Positions 9,052 through 18,216 are shown, counted from the first letter of the stretch. The stretch is DNA of 64,000 bases from Betaproteobacteria bacterium (GCA_016234745.1 JACRAR010000064.1:1-64000); one strand, 5' to 3'. Translations and numbers: made by a program. The notes: generated by a model not told the origin, from the sequence alone.

Positions 9052-10335
9052 TTAGTGAAGCCATTGGTATTGCAGCAGATAGGCGCCTGCACCGGCAAAA
9101 TACCCCAACAGGGCCAAGCCGCTAATCTTCCTGACATACCAGAAGAAGTGAATTTTCTCCAAGCCCATAGCAGCCACACCGGCAGCGGAACCAATGATCA
9201 GGATGGAGCCGCCTGTACCTGCGCAGTAGGCAAGGAACTCCCAGAGGAAATGATCGGACGGGTAGTCTGTCAGGCTGTACATGCCCATTGATGCTGCTAC
9301 CAAAGGCACGTTATCGACAACCGCGCTGACAATACCAATGACTAGCACGATCACGTCCTGCCTGCCAACGGTCTGGTCAAGCCATTTCGCAAGATTGGCC
9401 AGGATGTAGGTGTGTTCCAACGTGGCGACGGCCAGCAGGATGCCGATAAAGAACACGATTGAACCCATGTCGATCCGGCTCAGGGCATGCACCAACGTCA
9501 GGTGCTGCTTGCTCTCATCTTCCTTGTGGCGATGAACCAGATCGCCAACGAGCCACAGGATACCCAAACCGAACAGGATGCCCATGAATGGCGGCAGGTG
9601 CGTTATTGTCTTGAAGGCAGGCACTGTCACCAGAATGCCCAGTCCCAAGAAAAACATCAGATTGCGTTCAAACTCGGTCGTTCGCAAACCATGATTGCTC
9701 TCCCTGATTGGAACAGTATTGACAGGGAGCCCGCGCAAGACGAATGCGGTAACAGCCAGCGGTACAACCATGCTGACTATGGCAGGCAAGAACACGGATT
9801 TGATGATCGCCAGGGCGGTGATCTGACCGCCGATCCAAAGCATTGTGGTCGTTACATCACCGATAGGCGACCACGCCCCTCCTGAGTTGGCCGCAATAAC
9901 GATGATGCCGGCAAAGAACAAACGATCCTCATGCTTGGCGAGAAGCTTCCTCATCAGGGAAATCATGACAATGGTCGTGGTCAGGTTGTCGAGAATGGCG
10001 CTGAGGAAGAAGGTGACAAAACCTACGAGCCACATCAGCGACGACAGCCTCGATGTTCTGATGCGCCGCGTGATGACCTCAAATCCGTTGTGGGCATCCA
10101 CAACCTCCACGATGGTCATGGCCCCCATCAGGAAGAACACGATTTGTGCTGTGGCCATCACAGACTCGCCAAGCTGTTCGCCCACTTTGTGCGCATCGCC
10201 TGTCGATAAGGCATAGATCGTCCAAAGCAATCCGGCGCCTACCAAGGCGGATGCGGACTTGTTAATCTTGAGCGGATGCTCAAGCGCAATGGCGGCATAA
10301 GCAATGACGAAAACGATGACGAGTGAAGTCAGCAT
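9052..10335 (-). CDS. nhaD: NhaD-type Na+/H+ antiporter
   Basis: A 427-residue ion-transporter-superfamily membrane protein, about 11-12 helices. NhaD hallmarks are present: SAILDNLTTTIVMISL, NSGGAWSPIGDVTTTMLWIGGQ and, near the C-terminus, VSAVVDNVPLVAASMGMY. The two DN motifs in broken helices bind the ion. It expels Na+ (or Li+) in exchange for protons, favouring alkaline or saline tolerance. It stands alone on the minus strand with its own terminator; nhaR lies some 5 kb away. The UTR of about 89 bp before the ATG shows no clear NhaR site. Confidence 0.93.
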   Translation of the reverse strand: MLTSLVIVFVIAYAAIALEHPLKINKSASALVGAGLLWTIYALSTGDAHKVGEQLGESVMATAQIVFFLMGAMTIVEVVDAHNGFEVITRRIRTSRLSSLMWLVGFVTFFLSAILDNLTTTIVMISLMRKLLAKHEDRLFFAGIIVIAANSGGAWSPIGDVTTTMLWIGGQITALAIIKSVFLPAIVSMVVPLAVTAFVLRGLPVNTVPIRESNHGLRTTEFERNLMFFLGLGILVTVPAFKTITHLPPFMGILFGLGILWLVGDLVHRHKEDESKQHLTLVHALSRIDMGSIVFFIGILLAVATLEHTYILANLAKWLDQTVGRQDVIVLVIGIVSAVVDNVPLVAASMGMYSLTDYPSDHFLWEFLAYCAGTGGSILIIGSAAGVAAMGLEKIHFFWYVRKISGLALLGYFAGAGAYLLQYQWLH

Positions 10336-10400
10336 CTCAGATGCCCCTAGTGATGGTGATAAGGAATGTCAGTGCACTGCGGGCGCAGGCAGCCATGACG

Positions 10401-10422
10401 GAGCCTATCTTGCAACAGGCTC
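10401..10422 (-). terminator. Hairpin after the moeB-like gene (weak terminator candidate)
   Basis: A 6-bp inverted repeat GAGCCT / AGGCTC with a 10-nt loop starts 3 nt after the moeB-like stop codon. No uridine run follows on the minus strand, so it may be only a 3'-end stabilising hairpin or a poor terminator. Confidence 0.3.
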
Positions 10423-10424
10423 AG

Positions 10425-11174
10425 CTAACTCTGCCCGCACACCACGCATCCCGGATCGCGCGGCACCTTGATCGAACGCCATTCCATCGCCAGTCCGTCG
10501 AGCAGCAACAGCCGCCCCGTCAGGGTCTCGCCGCAGCCGATGAGCACCTTGAGCGCTTCCGCAGCTTGTACGCTGCCGATAATGCCAGTCAGCGGTGCGA
10601 ACACGCCCATCACCGCACAGCGCATCTCCTCAACCCCCTGCCCTTCCGGAAAAAGGCAGTTATAGCAGGGCGACTTGGCTTGGCGCGTGTCGAACACCGA
10701 TACCTGACCATCGAAGCGCACCGCCGCACCGGACACCAGCGGCTTGCGCAAGGCAACGCAGGCGCGGTTCACAGCATGGCGGGTAGCGAAGTTGTCGGAA
10801 CAGTCGAGCACCACGTCGGCAACGGCGATCTCCTGCTCCAGGCGCTCCCCTTCCAATCTTTCGACCAGAGGCACGACCTGGCATTCCGGATTCAACTCGG
10901 CCAGGGTATCCCGTCCCGATTCCGCCTTGGGGCGCCCCACCGCTGCGTTGCGATGCAGAATTTGGCGTTGCAGGTTGGTCAGGTCAACCGCATCGCCATC
11001 CGCCAGAACCAACGTTCCGACACCTGCCGAGGCGAGATACATGGCTGCCGGCGAACCCAAACCGCCAGCACCGACCACCAGGACTCGCGCCTTCAGCAGG
11101 CGTCTCTGCCCCTCGACGTCGATCTGCGGCAGCAGGATATGGCGGCTGTAGCGCAGGAGTTGCTGATCGTTCAC
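10425..11174 (-). CDS. moeB: MoeB/ThiF-family adenylyltransferase
   Basis: A 249-residue E1-like enzyme. The Rossmann nucleotide site is VLVVGAGGLGSPAAMYLASAG, with DGDAVDLTNLQRQILH next. CSDNFATRHAVN forms the adenylation region. CYNC and, near the end, CVVC supply the four zinc cysteines. It adenylates the C-terminal Gly-Gly of MoaD or ThiS for molybdopterin or thiamine sulfur transfer. No rhodanese domain is fused. MoeB, ThiF and HesA cannot be separated from this sequence alone; genome context elsewhere would decide. The ATG overlaps the ctpA stop (ATGA). Confidence 0.88.
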   Translation of the reverse strand: MNDQQLLRYSRHILLPQIDVEGQRRLLKARVLVVGAGGLGSPAAMYLASAGVGTLVLADGDAVDLTNLQRQILHRNAAVGRPKAESGRDTLAELNPECQVVPLVERLEGERLEQEIAVADVVLDCSDNFATRHAVNRACVALRKPLVSGAAVRFDGQVSVFDTRQAKSPCYNCLFPEGQGVEEMRCAVMGVFAPLTGIIGSVQAAEALKVLIGCGETLTGRLLLLDGLAMEWRSIKVPRDPGCVVCGQS

Positions 11175-12598
11175 CGCTGCTTGATGATTTGCCAGGCTTT
11201 GAGCAAGCCCAGGGCCTGGCTCAATTGGTAATCGCTCTTCGAGGCGAACTCGATCGGCGGGGGTGGAGTTTCTTCGTCCGGCGCGCCCTTCTCGTCCTTG
11301 CCTTTGCCTTTGATATTCTTCGTCTGCGGCACCGGTGGCACGGCTTCCTTGGTCTTGCCCTTGTCCTTGTCGTTGGTCAAATGGCGCTCCAGATCGGCTT
11401 CGCGCAAGCGCTCATGGGTTCCGCCACTGCCATTGGGTGACTCCTCGACGACGATGTCCGGCGTGATGCCCTTGGCCTGGATCGAATTGCCGCTGGGCGT
11501 GTAGTAGCGTGCCGTGGTCAATTTGATCGCCGCATTGTTCGACAGCGGCAGGACGGTCTGCACCGACCCCTTGCCGAAAGTCTGCGTGCCCAGCACCACG
11601 GCACGCTTGTGATCCTGCAGCGCTCCTGCAACGATCTCCGAGGCCGAGGCCGAACCGCCGTTCACCAGGACCACCAGGGGCATGGTCTTGACGCTGGCGG
11701 GCAGGTTCCTGAGGAAATCCTCGTGGGTCCCGCGCAGGTAATCCTCGGGACTGGCGAAATATTTGTGCTTAGCATCGTTGGTGCGGCCATCGGTGGATAC
11801 GACCAGGGTCTTGGCCGGCAGGAAGGTCGCCGCCACGCCCACCGCGCCATGCAGCAGGCCGCCCGGATCGTTGCGCAAATCGAGCACCAGCCCGCGCAAC
11901 GGCTCCTTGTTGTCCTTGTCCTTGAAGAGCTTGTCGAGATGCCGGGCGACATCCGGTGCAGTTTCTTCCTGGAACTGGGTTACCCGCAGATAACCGAAGC
12001 CGGATTCGAGGATTTTCGATTTGACGCTCTGTACCTTGATCTTCTCGCGCACGATGGTCATGACCAGCGGCTTGGTCTCGCCCTTGCGCGCGATGGTCAG
12101 GACGATCGAGGTCTTCGGCTTGCCGCGCATGCGTTTCACCGCATCGTTGAGGGTCATGCCCTTGACCACGGTATCGTCAAGCTTGATGATCAGGTCGCCG
12201 GTCTTGATGCCGGCCTTGAAAGCGGGCGTGTCTTCGATCGGTGAAATGACTTTGACAAAACCGTCTTCCATGCCGACTTCAATACCCAACCCGCCGAACT
12301 CGCCCTGGGTGCTGACCTGCAAGTCCTTGAACGAGTCCGCATCGAGATAAGCGGAATGCGGATCGAGATTGGAGAGCATGCCGCTGATGGCGTGGGTGAT
12401 GAGTTTCTTGTCCTCAATCGGCTCGACGTAACCCTGCTTGATGGCGTTGAAGACATCGGCGAAGCTGCGTAGTTCCTCGACCGGCAACACTGTGCCGACA
12501 TCGTCCTTCTGCGCACTGGCAGAAAAATTGAGACTGATCAGAACGCCGGCGACCAGTCCGAGCAATATCAGTCCAACTTGTTGAATTCTCTTGCGCAT
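11171..12598 (-). CDS. ctpA: C-terminal processing peptidase (S41 family)
   Basis: A 475-residue periplasmic serine protease. An N-terminal signal/anchor helix (VGLILLGLVAGVLISLNF) is followed by a PDZ domain around FGGLGIEV...FKAGIKTGDLI and the S41 core: GGSASASEI contains the nucleophilic serine, and FGKGSVQ the catalytic lysine. Carboxy-terminal proteases trim or degrade periplasmic proteins, including peptidoglycan hydrolases. The final 110 residues are a low-complexity Lys/Glu/Pro tail and are variable. The ATG at 12598 has GGAG about 10 nt upstream; an earlier in-frame ATG (12637) is less likely. The next gene upstream is envC, so the pair may tune septal wall cleavage. Confidence 0.93.
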   Translation of the reverse strand: MRKRIQQVGLILLGLVAGVLISLNFSASAQKDDVGTVLPVEELRSFADVFNAIKQGYVEPIEDKKLITHAISGMLSNLDPHSAYLDADSFKDLQVSTQGEFGGLGIEVGMEDGFVKVISPIEDTPAFKAGIKTGDLIIKLDDTVVKGMTLNDAVKRMRGKPKTSIVLTIARKGETKPLVMTIVREKIKVQSVKSKILESGFGYLRVTQFQEETAPDVARHLDKLFKDKDNKEPLRGLVLDLRNDPGGLLHGAVGVAATFLPAKTLVVSTDGRTNDAKHKYFASPEDYLRGTHEDFLRNLPASVKTMPLVVLVNGGSASASEIVAGALQDHKRAVVLGTQTFGKGSVQTVLPLSNNAAIKLTTARYYTPSGNSIQAKGITPDIVVEESPNGSGGTHERLREADLERHLTNDKDKGKTKEAVPPVPQTKNIKGKGKDEKGAPDEETPPPPIEFASKSDYQLSQALGLLKAWQIIKQR

Positions 12599-12640
12599 TA
12601 ATGCATTACTCCGCTGGAAAATCTGGTGGCAAGCCATGGA

Positions 12641-13939
12641 TTACTTCAAAGTAGCCCACTTGAGCGGGTCGATGGCCTGACCTTGTTGCCTGAGTTCAAA
12701 GTATAAACCGGATTCAGGGTTACCACCGCTGTTACCGATGGTCGCAATGACTTCTCCTGAATTGACCGCATCGCCGACCTGCCTGTACAGCGACTGGTTG
12801 TTGCCATATACGCTCAGGAAGGTATCGCCGTGGTCGACGATCATGAGATTGCCGAAACCGCGCAGCCAGTCGGCGAAAACCACCTGGCCAGGAGCGATGG
12901 CTTTGACCTCGCTACCCTCTGCGGCGCGAATGAACAAGCCTTTCCAACTCGCGCCGCTTTCTGCGCGCGGCGTGCCAAAACGATTGGCGATCTGGCCGCG
13001 GACAGGAAGGTGCAAACGGCCTTTGAGCCGGGCGAAATTTCCGGTTGGACGCGACGCTTCCGGTGCTACCTGATTGTTCAGCGGCACTTCCTTGGTCTGG
13101 CCGGAACGTCCGCTCTTTGCAGTTGGCGCTCGCCGAGGCTGCTTGGCGGACTTGGCCACGATGCGTGCCAGTCCTTCGATGAGCTTGCCGAGCCGCTGTT
13201 CATCCTGCTTGAGTGCCCCGATCTCACGCTGCTGCAGTTTGATCTTGTCGGCCAGCTTGGCCACGACGCCCTTGTGCCGCTGCTGCTGGGCCAGTAAGGC
13301 GGCACGCTGCTGCTGCTGCTGCTGCTCGATCGCGACCAACTCGTCGCGCTTGGTACGGGCAGCTTCGGCAAGTTTTTGCTTTTCCGCCAAGGTCGTTCGC
13401 AACACGCCCAGCAATTCCGCCTTGGCCCGCGACAGCAGGGTCAGGTAATGCAGGTCGCGCGCCGCCTGGTTCGGATCTCCACCGGAGAGCAATAGCTGCA
13501 GCGCATCCGTCTCGCCGTTGAGGTACTGGCGGTAGAGCAGGCGGCCGAGCTGTCCCTGCTGTTTGCCGATCTGCATCTCAAGCTGCTGCGCCTGTTGCTG
13601 CAGATCACCCAGCGACTCTTGTATGGCACTCCTCTGCTGCGTGAGTTCATGCAGGCCGCGGGTCGTCGCGGAAATCGCCGACTCGGTTTCCTTCAATTGG
13701 TCAGCGGCGTAGGCTCTGGTCTCTTCGCTCTTCGCCAAATCCCGCTGCAAGTTGGCAATGTGGCCTTGCAGTTCCTTGAGCTGGCCCTGCTTGGCCTCGA
13801 TGCGCGCGGATTTCGCAGCAGCCAGCACCGGGCTGCCGCTGCCTGCGATCAGGCAAAGCAACAGCAGCGCGAGGAATTTATCGATTCGCCTTGCCCTGGT
13901 TGGCGACAGCCTGCATGGCTGCCTGGATCGCCTTTTCAT
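12641..13939 (-). CDS. envC: Murein hydrolase activator EnvC (degenerate LytM/M23)
   Basis: A 432-residue protein with a basic N-region and signal helix ([17 protein letters not shown]), a long Gln-rich coiled coil (about 45-275) and a C-terminal LytM domain (about 308-432). The metal ligands of active M23 peptidases are missing: WKGLF replaces the first His motif, YGNNQSL the loop His, and LYFELR the HxH. This matches EnvC, which activates amidases AmiA/B at the septum rather than cutting peptidoglycan itself. The start overlaps gpmA by 62 nt; it is kept because it supplies the basic signal-peptide region and no later ATG precedes the hydrophobic helix. Confidence 0.9.
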   Translation of the reverse strand: MKRRSRQPCRLSPTRARRIDKFLALLLLCLIAGSGSPVLAAAKSARIEAKQGQLKELQGHIANLQRDLAKSEETRAYAADQLKETESAISATTRGLHELTQQRSAIQESLGDLQQQAQQLEMQIGKQQGQLGRLLYRQYLNGETDALQLLLSGGDPNQAARDLHYLTLLSRAKAELLGVLRTTLAEKQKLAEAARTKRDELVAIEQQQQQQRAALLAQQQRHKGVVAKLADKIKLQQREIGALKQDEQRLGKLIEGLARIVAKSAKQPRRAPTAKSGRSGQTKEVPLNNQVAPEASRPTGNFARLKGRLHLPVRGQIANRFGTPRAESGASWKGLFIRAAEGSEVKAIAPGQVVFADWLRGFGNLMIVDHGDTFLSVYGNNQSLYRQVGDAVNSGEVIATIGNSGGNPESGLYFELRQQGQAIDPLKWATLK

Positions 13940-14627
13940 CGCCGAGATAGTAATGCTTGAGCGGCCTCAGTGCGTCATCCAGCTCATACACCAGCGGCTG
14001 GGCGGTGGGAATGTTGATGCCGACGATTTCTGCGTCCGAAACATTGTCGAGGTACTTGATCAGCGCGCGCAAACTGTTGCCATGGGCGGCTATCACGACT
14101 TGCTTGCCCGACTTGACCAGCGGCGCAATCGTGTCGTTCCACAGCGGCAGGAAGCGCGCGACGGTGTCCCTGAGGCACTCGGTCCGCGGAAAATCGCCCG
14201 GCGGTAGATCGGCGTAGCGTGGATTGCCGGTTTCAAGACGCGGGTCATTGTCTTCCAGGGCAGGCGGCGGCGTATCGTAGGCCCTCCGCCAGATCTTAAC
14301 TTGTTCCTCGCCGAACTTGGCGGCGGTTTCGGCCTTGTTGAGTCCTTGCAGCGCACCGTAATGTCGCTCGTTAAGGCGCCAGGAGTGATGGATAGGGATC
14401 CACATCTGGTCCATCTCTTCCAGCACGGTCCACAGCGTCTTGATGGCGCGCTTCAGCATCGAGGTGTAGGCGAGGTCAAAGCGATAACCCTCCCGCTTGA
14501 GCAATTGACCGGCTGCCACCGCTTCGGCCAGGCCTTTCTCGGTCAGACCGACATCGGTCCATCCGGTAAACCGGTTCTCCATGTTCCAGGTCGACTCACC
14601 GTGACGCAGCAGGACAAGTTTATGCAT
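13878..14627 (-). CDS. gpmA: 2,3-bisphosphoglycerate-dependent phosphoglycerate mutase
   Basis: A 249-residue cytoplasmic glycolytic enzyme. The catalytic motif [21 protein letters not shown] contains the phosphohistidine; [12 protein letters not shown] and [12 protein letters not shown] complete the active site. It interconverts 3- and 2-phosphoglycerate. Length matches the family (about 250). It heads the minus-strand series gpmA-envC-ctpA-moeB, an order I recall from betaproteobacteria. It is divergent from the ArsR-type regulator gene with about 60 bp between. Confidence 0.97.
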   Translation of the reverse strand: MHKLVLLRHGESTWNMENRFTGWTDVGLTEKGLAEAVAAGQLLKREGYRFDLAYTSMLKRAIKTLWTVLEEMDQMWIPIHHSWRLNERHYGALQGLNKAETAAKFGEEQVKIWRRAYDTPPPALEDNDPRLETGNPRYADLPPGDFPRTECLRDTVARFLPLWNDTIAPLVKSGKQVVIAAHGNSLRALIKYLDNVSDAEIVGINIPTAQPLVYELDDALRPLKHYYLGDEKAIQAAMQAVANQGKANR

Positions 14628-14673
14628 GGTGGCAGGCGCAGAAATGCGCTTAGGTTATTGAAAAGAAGTATTC

Positions 14674-14679
14674 TATAAT
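14674..14679 (+). promoter_or_regulatory. Consensus -10 box before the ArsR-type gene
   Basis: A perfect TATAAT sits 8 nt before the ATG at 14687, in an AT-rich patch unlike its surroundings. No good -35 lies 17 bp upstream (TAGGTT at 14651-14656). Transcription would start at or within a base or two of that ATG, so the mRNA is either leaderless or read from the next ATG at 14714. Confidence 0.45.
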
Positions 14680-14686
14680 ATTCGGC

Positions 14687-15034
14687 ATGCCACATCGACT
14701 AGCACCGCCAGCCATGGACGAGGCCCGCCTCAATCTGATCGACAAACAGGAACATATCGAGACCGCCGCGCGCGCGCTCAAGGCGATGTCGCACCCGCTG
14801 CGCCTGAAAATCCTCTGCTTCATCGGTGAACAGGAAATCTGTGTGCAGGATATCGTCGATGCCGTCGGCACCTCGCAAAGCAACATCTCCCAGCATCTCG
14901 CCATCCTGCGCGACAAGGGCGTGCTGCATACGCGCAAGGATGCCAATCGGGTATATTACCGAATCGCCGATGCCCGCACGCTGCAGCTGATCGTGATGAT
15001 GCGCGAGGTGTTCTGCGGCATGCCGATGTATTGA
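14687..15034 (+). CDS. ArsR/SmtB-type transcriptional regulator
   Basis: A 115-residue winged-helix repressor. The core ALKAMSHPLRLKILCFIGEQ is followed by the recognition helix region TSQSNISQHLAILRDKGVL and the wing RKDANRVYYRIAD. The classic metal-binding ELCVCDL motif is absent (ICVQDI here), so it is not an obvious arsenic sensor. Lying directly before rhodanese and glutaredoxin genes, it might respond to sulfur or redox state (inference). The ATG at 14687 would be leaderless given the -10 box; an alternative is ATG 14714. Its stop overlaps the next ATG (TGATG). Confidence 0.85.
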   Translation: MPHRLAPPAMDEARLNLIDKQEHIETAARALKAMSHPLRLKILCFIGEQEICVQDIVDAVGTSQSNISQHLAILRDKGVLHTRKDANRVYYRIADARTLQLIVMMREVFCGMPMY

Positions 15035-15453
15035 TGGAGCAAACCTTGGAATTTGTGCAAGACAACCTGATGTACGTGATTCTCGCCGTCACCAGCGGCG
15101 GCATGCTGCTGTGGCAAATGCTCAGCAGCGGCGGCGGCGATCGCATCTCCCCGTTGCAGGCGACACTGCTGCTGAATCGCGACGATGCGCTGATGATCGA
15201 CGTGCGTGAAGCCGGCGAATGGGCGGCGGGACACATTCCGAACGCGCGCCACATCGCCCTGGGCCAATTGGAAAAGCAGATCCACGAGATCGAAAAATAC
15301 AAGACGCGCCCATTGATCGTCAGCTGTCAAACCGGCAACCGTGCATCCACGGCCTGTGCCAAACTGAAAAAACAAGGCTTCGAAAAGGTCTTCAACCTGG
15401 CAGGGGGCGTAGCGGCCTGGAGCGAGGCCGGCCTGCCCATGACGACTAAATAA
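15034..15453 (+). CDS. Membrane-anchored rhodanese-like protein
   Basis: A 139-residue protein with one N-terminal membrane helix (about 14-32) and a rhodanese domain: MIDVREAGEWAAGHIPNARHI, then the active-site loop SCQTGNRAS with the catalytic cysteine, and FNLAGGVAAW. It resembles the YibN type found near grxC and secB. Probable sulfurtransferase or redox role at the inner membrane. The TTG codon just before the ATG is not needed; start and stop overlap with the regulator upstream (TGATG), indicating coupling. Confidence 0.9.
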   Translation: MEQTLEFVQDNLMYVILAVTSGGMLLWQMLSSGGGDRISPLQATLLLNRDDALMIDVREAGEWAAGHIPNARHIALGQLEKQIHEIEKYKTRPLIVSCQTGNRASTACAKLKKQGFEKVFNLAGGVAAWSEAGLPMTTK

Positions 15454-15462
15454 AGCCACGCC

Positions 15463-15720
15463 ATGCCCGCACCCGTCCTCATGTACTGCACCGCGGTCTG
15501 CCCGTACTGCGTCCGCGCCGAGCAACTGCTTCAGCACAAGGGCGTCAAAGTCATTGAAAAAATCCGTGTCGACCTGGAACCGGAGCGGCGCCAGGAAATG
15601 ATGGAACGCACCGGTCGCCGCACCGTGCCGCAAATTTATATCGGCGAAACCCATGTTGGTGGCTTTGACGACCTTGCCGCACTCGACCACGCTGGCAGGC
15701 TCGATCCGCTGCTGGCATAG
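15463..15720 (+). CDS. grxC: Glutaredoxin 3
   Basis: An 85-residue dithiol glutaredoxin with the CPYC active site (residues 11-14), the TVPQIYIG cis-proline segment and the GGFDDL glutathione-binding motif. It reduces disulfides using glutathione in the cytoplasm. It lies 9 bp after the rhodanese gene and 40 bp before secB. Confidence 0.96.
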   Translation: MPAPVLMYCTAVCPYCVRAEQLLQHKGVKVIEKIRVDLEPERRQEMMERTGRRTVPQIYIGETHVGGFDDLAALDHAGRLDPLLA

Positions 15721-15760
15721 CATCCCTCTTACACTTACCCCCACCCTACAGGCGATCCTC

Positions 15761-16222
15761 ATGAGCGAACAGCAAGCCCCGGTATTCAGCATCGAAAAGG
15801 TCTACGTCAAGGACGTCTCTCTCGAAGTTCCGAACGCACCCAAGATTTTTCTCGAGCGCGAAGCGCCGGAAATCGAAGTCCAGTTGCATAGCGAAGGCAG
15901 CAAGATCGATGAAGGCATGTTCCAGGTCCTGCTGACCGTGACCGTCACTGCCAAGAAAGACGATAAAACCTTCTTCCTGGCCGAAACCGGACAGGCCGGC
16001 ATCTTCCAGATCCGCAATATCCCCGAGTCGGACATGGAGCCGATCCTCTCGATCGCCTGCCCCAACATCCTTTTTCCGTACGCCCGCGAGACCATTTCCG
16101 ACCTCGTCACGCGCGCCGGCTTTCCGCCGGTGCTGCTGGCGCCGGTGAATTTCGAGGGGCTCTATCAGCAGCGCCTGATGGCACAACAGCAGCAGAAGCC
16201 AGGCGAAATCCCGATTCAGTGA
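15761..16222 (+). CDS. secB: Protein-export chaperone SecB
   Basis: A 153-residue acidic chaperone with typical SecB blocks: FSIEKVYVKDVSLEVPNAP, VQLHSEGSKIDEGMFQVLLTVTVTAK, then FPYARETISDLVTRAGFPPVLLAPVNFE. As a tetramer it keeps preproteins unfolded and hands them to SecA. The start is ATG 15761; upstream in-frame codons run back into grxC and are not SecB-like. The ribosome-binding site is weak (AGGCGAT). Confidence 0.97.
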   Translation: MSEQQAPVFSIEKVYVKDVSLEVPNAPKIFLEREAPEIEVQLHSEGSKIDEGMFQVLLTVTVTAKKDDKTFFLAETGQAGIFQIRNIPESDMEPILSIACPNILFPYARETISDLVTRAGFPPVLLAPVNFEGLYQQRLMAQQQQKPGEIPIQ

Positions 16223-16230
16223 GCGCGGCT

Positions 16231-16674
16231 ATGCGCAGAGTTACTTTTGTCATGACGTGGCTGGCGGCATGGGTGGCATTGCCAGCTGTCGCATTAGACT
16301 ATCTGTCGCTGGCCGAAGCAGGTGTGATGTATGACGCGCCTTCCCTGAAAGCCACGCCGATGTTCGTGATTGCCCGCGGCACCCCGGTCGAGGTGGTGGT
16401 GGCGCTGGAAGGCTGGTACAAGGTACGCGACGCGAGCGGCACCTTGTCATGGATCGAGAAGAAGCAGCTCCAGGAGAAGCGTAATCTGATCGTGACGGCG
16501 CCGCGCGCCCAGGTGCGTGCCCAGGCGGAACCGAATGCGGCAACCGCGTTCGAAGCGGAAAAGGACGTCATTCTGGAACTGGTCGAACCCGCTGCCGCAA
16601 CCGGCTGGGCAAAAGTCAGGCATCGCGACGGCCAGAGTGGCTTCGTGCGCAGCAACCAGGTCTGGGGACTGTAG
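16231..16674 (+). CDS. Exported SH3-domain protein
   Basis: A 147-residue protein. It starts with a signal peptide (MRRVTFVMTWLAAWVALPAVA) and has two bacterial SH3-like repeats, RGTPVEVVVALEGWYKVRD...W and AAATGWAKVRHRDGQSGFVRS. Such domains often bind peptidoglycan or mediate protein contacts in the periplasm. A GTG at 16219 that overlaps the secB stop is an alternative start. It ends 3 bp before gpsA. Specific role unknown. Confidence 0.85.
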   Translation: MRRVTFVMTWLAAWVALPAVALDYLSLAEAGVMYDAPSLKATPMFVIARGTPVEVVVALEGWYKVRDASGTLSWIEKKQLQEKRNLIVTAPRAQVRAQAEPNAATAFEAEKDVILELVEPAAATGWAKVRHRDGQSGFVRSNQVWGL

Positions 16675-16677
16675 CTC

Positions 16678-17664
16678 TTGAAAGTCGCCATTCTGGGTGC
16701 CGGCGCCTGGGGTACTGCGCTGGCCATTACGCTCTCGCGTTCCCATGACTTGACGCTGTGGGTGCATGATGCCAACCTGTTTCAGGCACTGTTCTCGACA
16801 AAAGAAAACCAGGCCTTTCTGCCTGGCATCCCCCTGCCGCGAGAACTGATACTCAGCCCCGATTTCGCCGACTCTGTCGCCCACGCCGAACTGGCCGTTG
16901 TTGCTGCGCCCTTGCTGGAACTACGCAACACCCTGCGCTCGCTGCGCCAGACAGCACCCACCCTGCCCTTTCTCTGGGTCTGCAAAGGCCTCGAAGCAAA
17001 TACCGGGCTGCTGCCGCACCAGGTTGCCGCCGAGGAAATGAGCGACACGGCGCCGGCCCACGGCGTCTTGACCGGACCCAGCTTCGCCGAGGAAGTGGCA
17101 CGCGGTCTGCCCACCGCCGTCACCCTGGCATCGACCACAGCCGATTTCGCCCGCCGCCAGGCGCAAGCCTTGTCCAGCCCGCGCTTGCGCATCTACGCCG
17201 GCAGCGACGTGGTCGGAGCAGAGGTCGGCGGCGCGGTCAAGAACGTTCTCGCGATTGCCGCCGGCATTTGCGACGGCCTCGGCCTAGGCCTCAACGCCCG
17301 TGCCGCGTTGATCACGCGCGGCCTGGCCGAAACCGTGCGCTTCGCCGTAGCCATGGGCGGCCGCCGCGAAACCTTGATGGGCCTGGCCGGCATGGGCGAC
17401 CTGATCCTCACCTGCACCGGCGACTTGTCGCGCAACCGGCGGGTCGGCCTGGCCTTGGCCAAGGGACAGGCGCTCGCGGACATCACGCGCGACCTCGGGC
17501 ATGTTGCTGAAGGCGTTCCCAGCGCGCGTGAAGTCGCCCGGCGCGCCAGGCAGTTGAACGTGGATATGCCCATCATACAGACGGTGTGCGCTTTGCTGGA
17601 CGGTGCATTATCGGCGCCCGAAGCCGTGGCTCATCTGATGTCGCGCGATACCAAAGAGGAATAG
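16678..17664 (+). CDS. gpsA: Glycerol-3-phosphate dehydrogenase [NAD(P)+]
   Basis: A 328-residue enzyme that makes sn-glycerol 3-phosphate from dihydroxyacetone phosphate for phospholipid synthesis. The N-terminal dinucleotide site is KVAILGAGAWGTALA; GPSFAEEVARGLPTAV and GAEVGGAVKNVLAIAAGICDGLG carry the substrate site and catalytic lysine. The start must be the TTG at 16678, since the NAD-binding strand begins at the next codon and no ATG or GTG is available; a GGGGAC stretch 8-13 nt upstream may serve as ribosome-binding site. Confidence 0.96.
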   Translation: MKVAILGAGAWGTALAITLSRSHDLTLWVHDANLFQALFSTKENQAFLPGIPLPRELILSPDFADSVAHAELAVVAAPLLELRNTLRSLRQTAPTLPFLWVCKGLEANTGLLPHQVAAEEMSDTAPAHGVLTGPSFAEEVARGLPTAVTLASTTADFARRQAQALSSPRLRIYAGSDVVGAEVGGAVKNVLAIAAGICDGLGLGLNARAALITRGLAETVRFAVAMGGRRETLMGLAGMGDLILTCTGDLSRNRRVGLALAKGQALADITRDLGHVAEGVPSAREVARRARQLNVDMPIIQTVCALLDGALSAPEAVAHLMSRDTKEE

Positions 17665-17672
17665 CGGCCGGT

Positions 17673-18137
17673 TCAAGCGCCCCCGGCAAAACCGAGCTGC
17701 CGCCAGGCTTCGTAAGCCACCACCGCAACACTGTTCGACAGATTGAGACTCCGGCAGCCGGGGGTCATCGGCAAGCGGATGCGCTGCTCGGCCGGGATGC
17801 TGTGCAAGATCTCTTTGGGTAAGCCACTGGTTTCCGGACCGAACACGAAGCAATCGCCGTCCGCATAGCGCGGCAGATCGTGACGCATCGTGCCCTTGGT
17901 GCTCAGCGCAAACAAGCGCCGCGGACCTAGCTCAGCCAAGCACGCGGTCCAGTTCTCATGAATGCGGACATCCGCAAGTTCCGCGTAATCCATCCCGGCA
18001 CGCCGCAAGCGCGCCGCATTCAGTTCGAAGCCGAGCGGTTTGACCAGGTGCAGACGGGCGCCGACATTGGCGCTCAGGCGAATCACGTTGCCGGTATTCG
18101 GCGGGATTTCGGGCTGATAGAGGATGATGTTGAACAT
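17673..18137 (-). CDS. trmL: tRNA (cytidine(34)-2'-O)-methyltransferase
   Basis: A 154-residue SPOUT-fold methyltransferase. It starts [20 protein letters not shown]; the trefoil knot is formed by [14 protein letters not shown] and [23 protein letters not shown]. It methylates the wobble nucleotide of tRNA-Leu isoacceptors. It is convergent with gpsA (8 bp gap) and divergent from mshE. Confidence 0.96.
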   Translation of the reverse strand: MFNIILYQPEIPPNTGNVIRLSANVGARLHLVKPLGFELNAARLRRAGMDYAELADVRIHENWTACLAELGPRRLFALSTKGTMRHDLPRYADGDCFVFGPETSGLPKEILHSIPAEQRIRLPMTPGCRSLNLSNSVAVVAYEAWRQLGFAGGA

Positions 18138-18216
18138 GAAGGGAAAAATACGCTTTTTGGCGGCGAGCCCAACATGAGCTTAAAGTACAATCGAAGTCAT
18201 ACTACTGGAGATTGAG

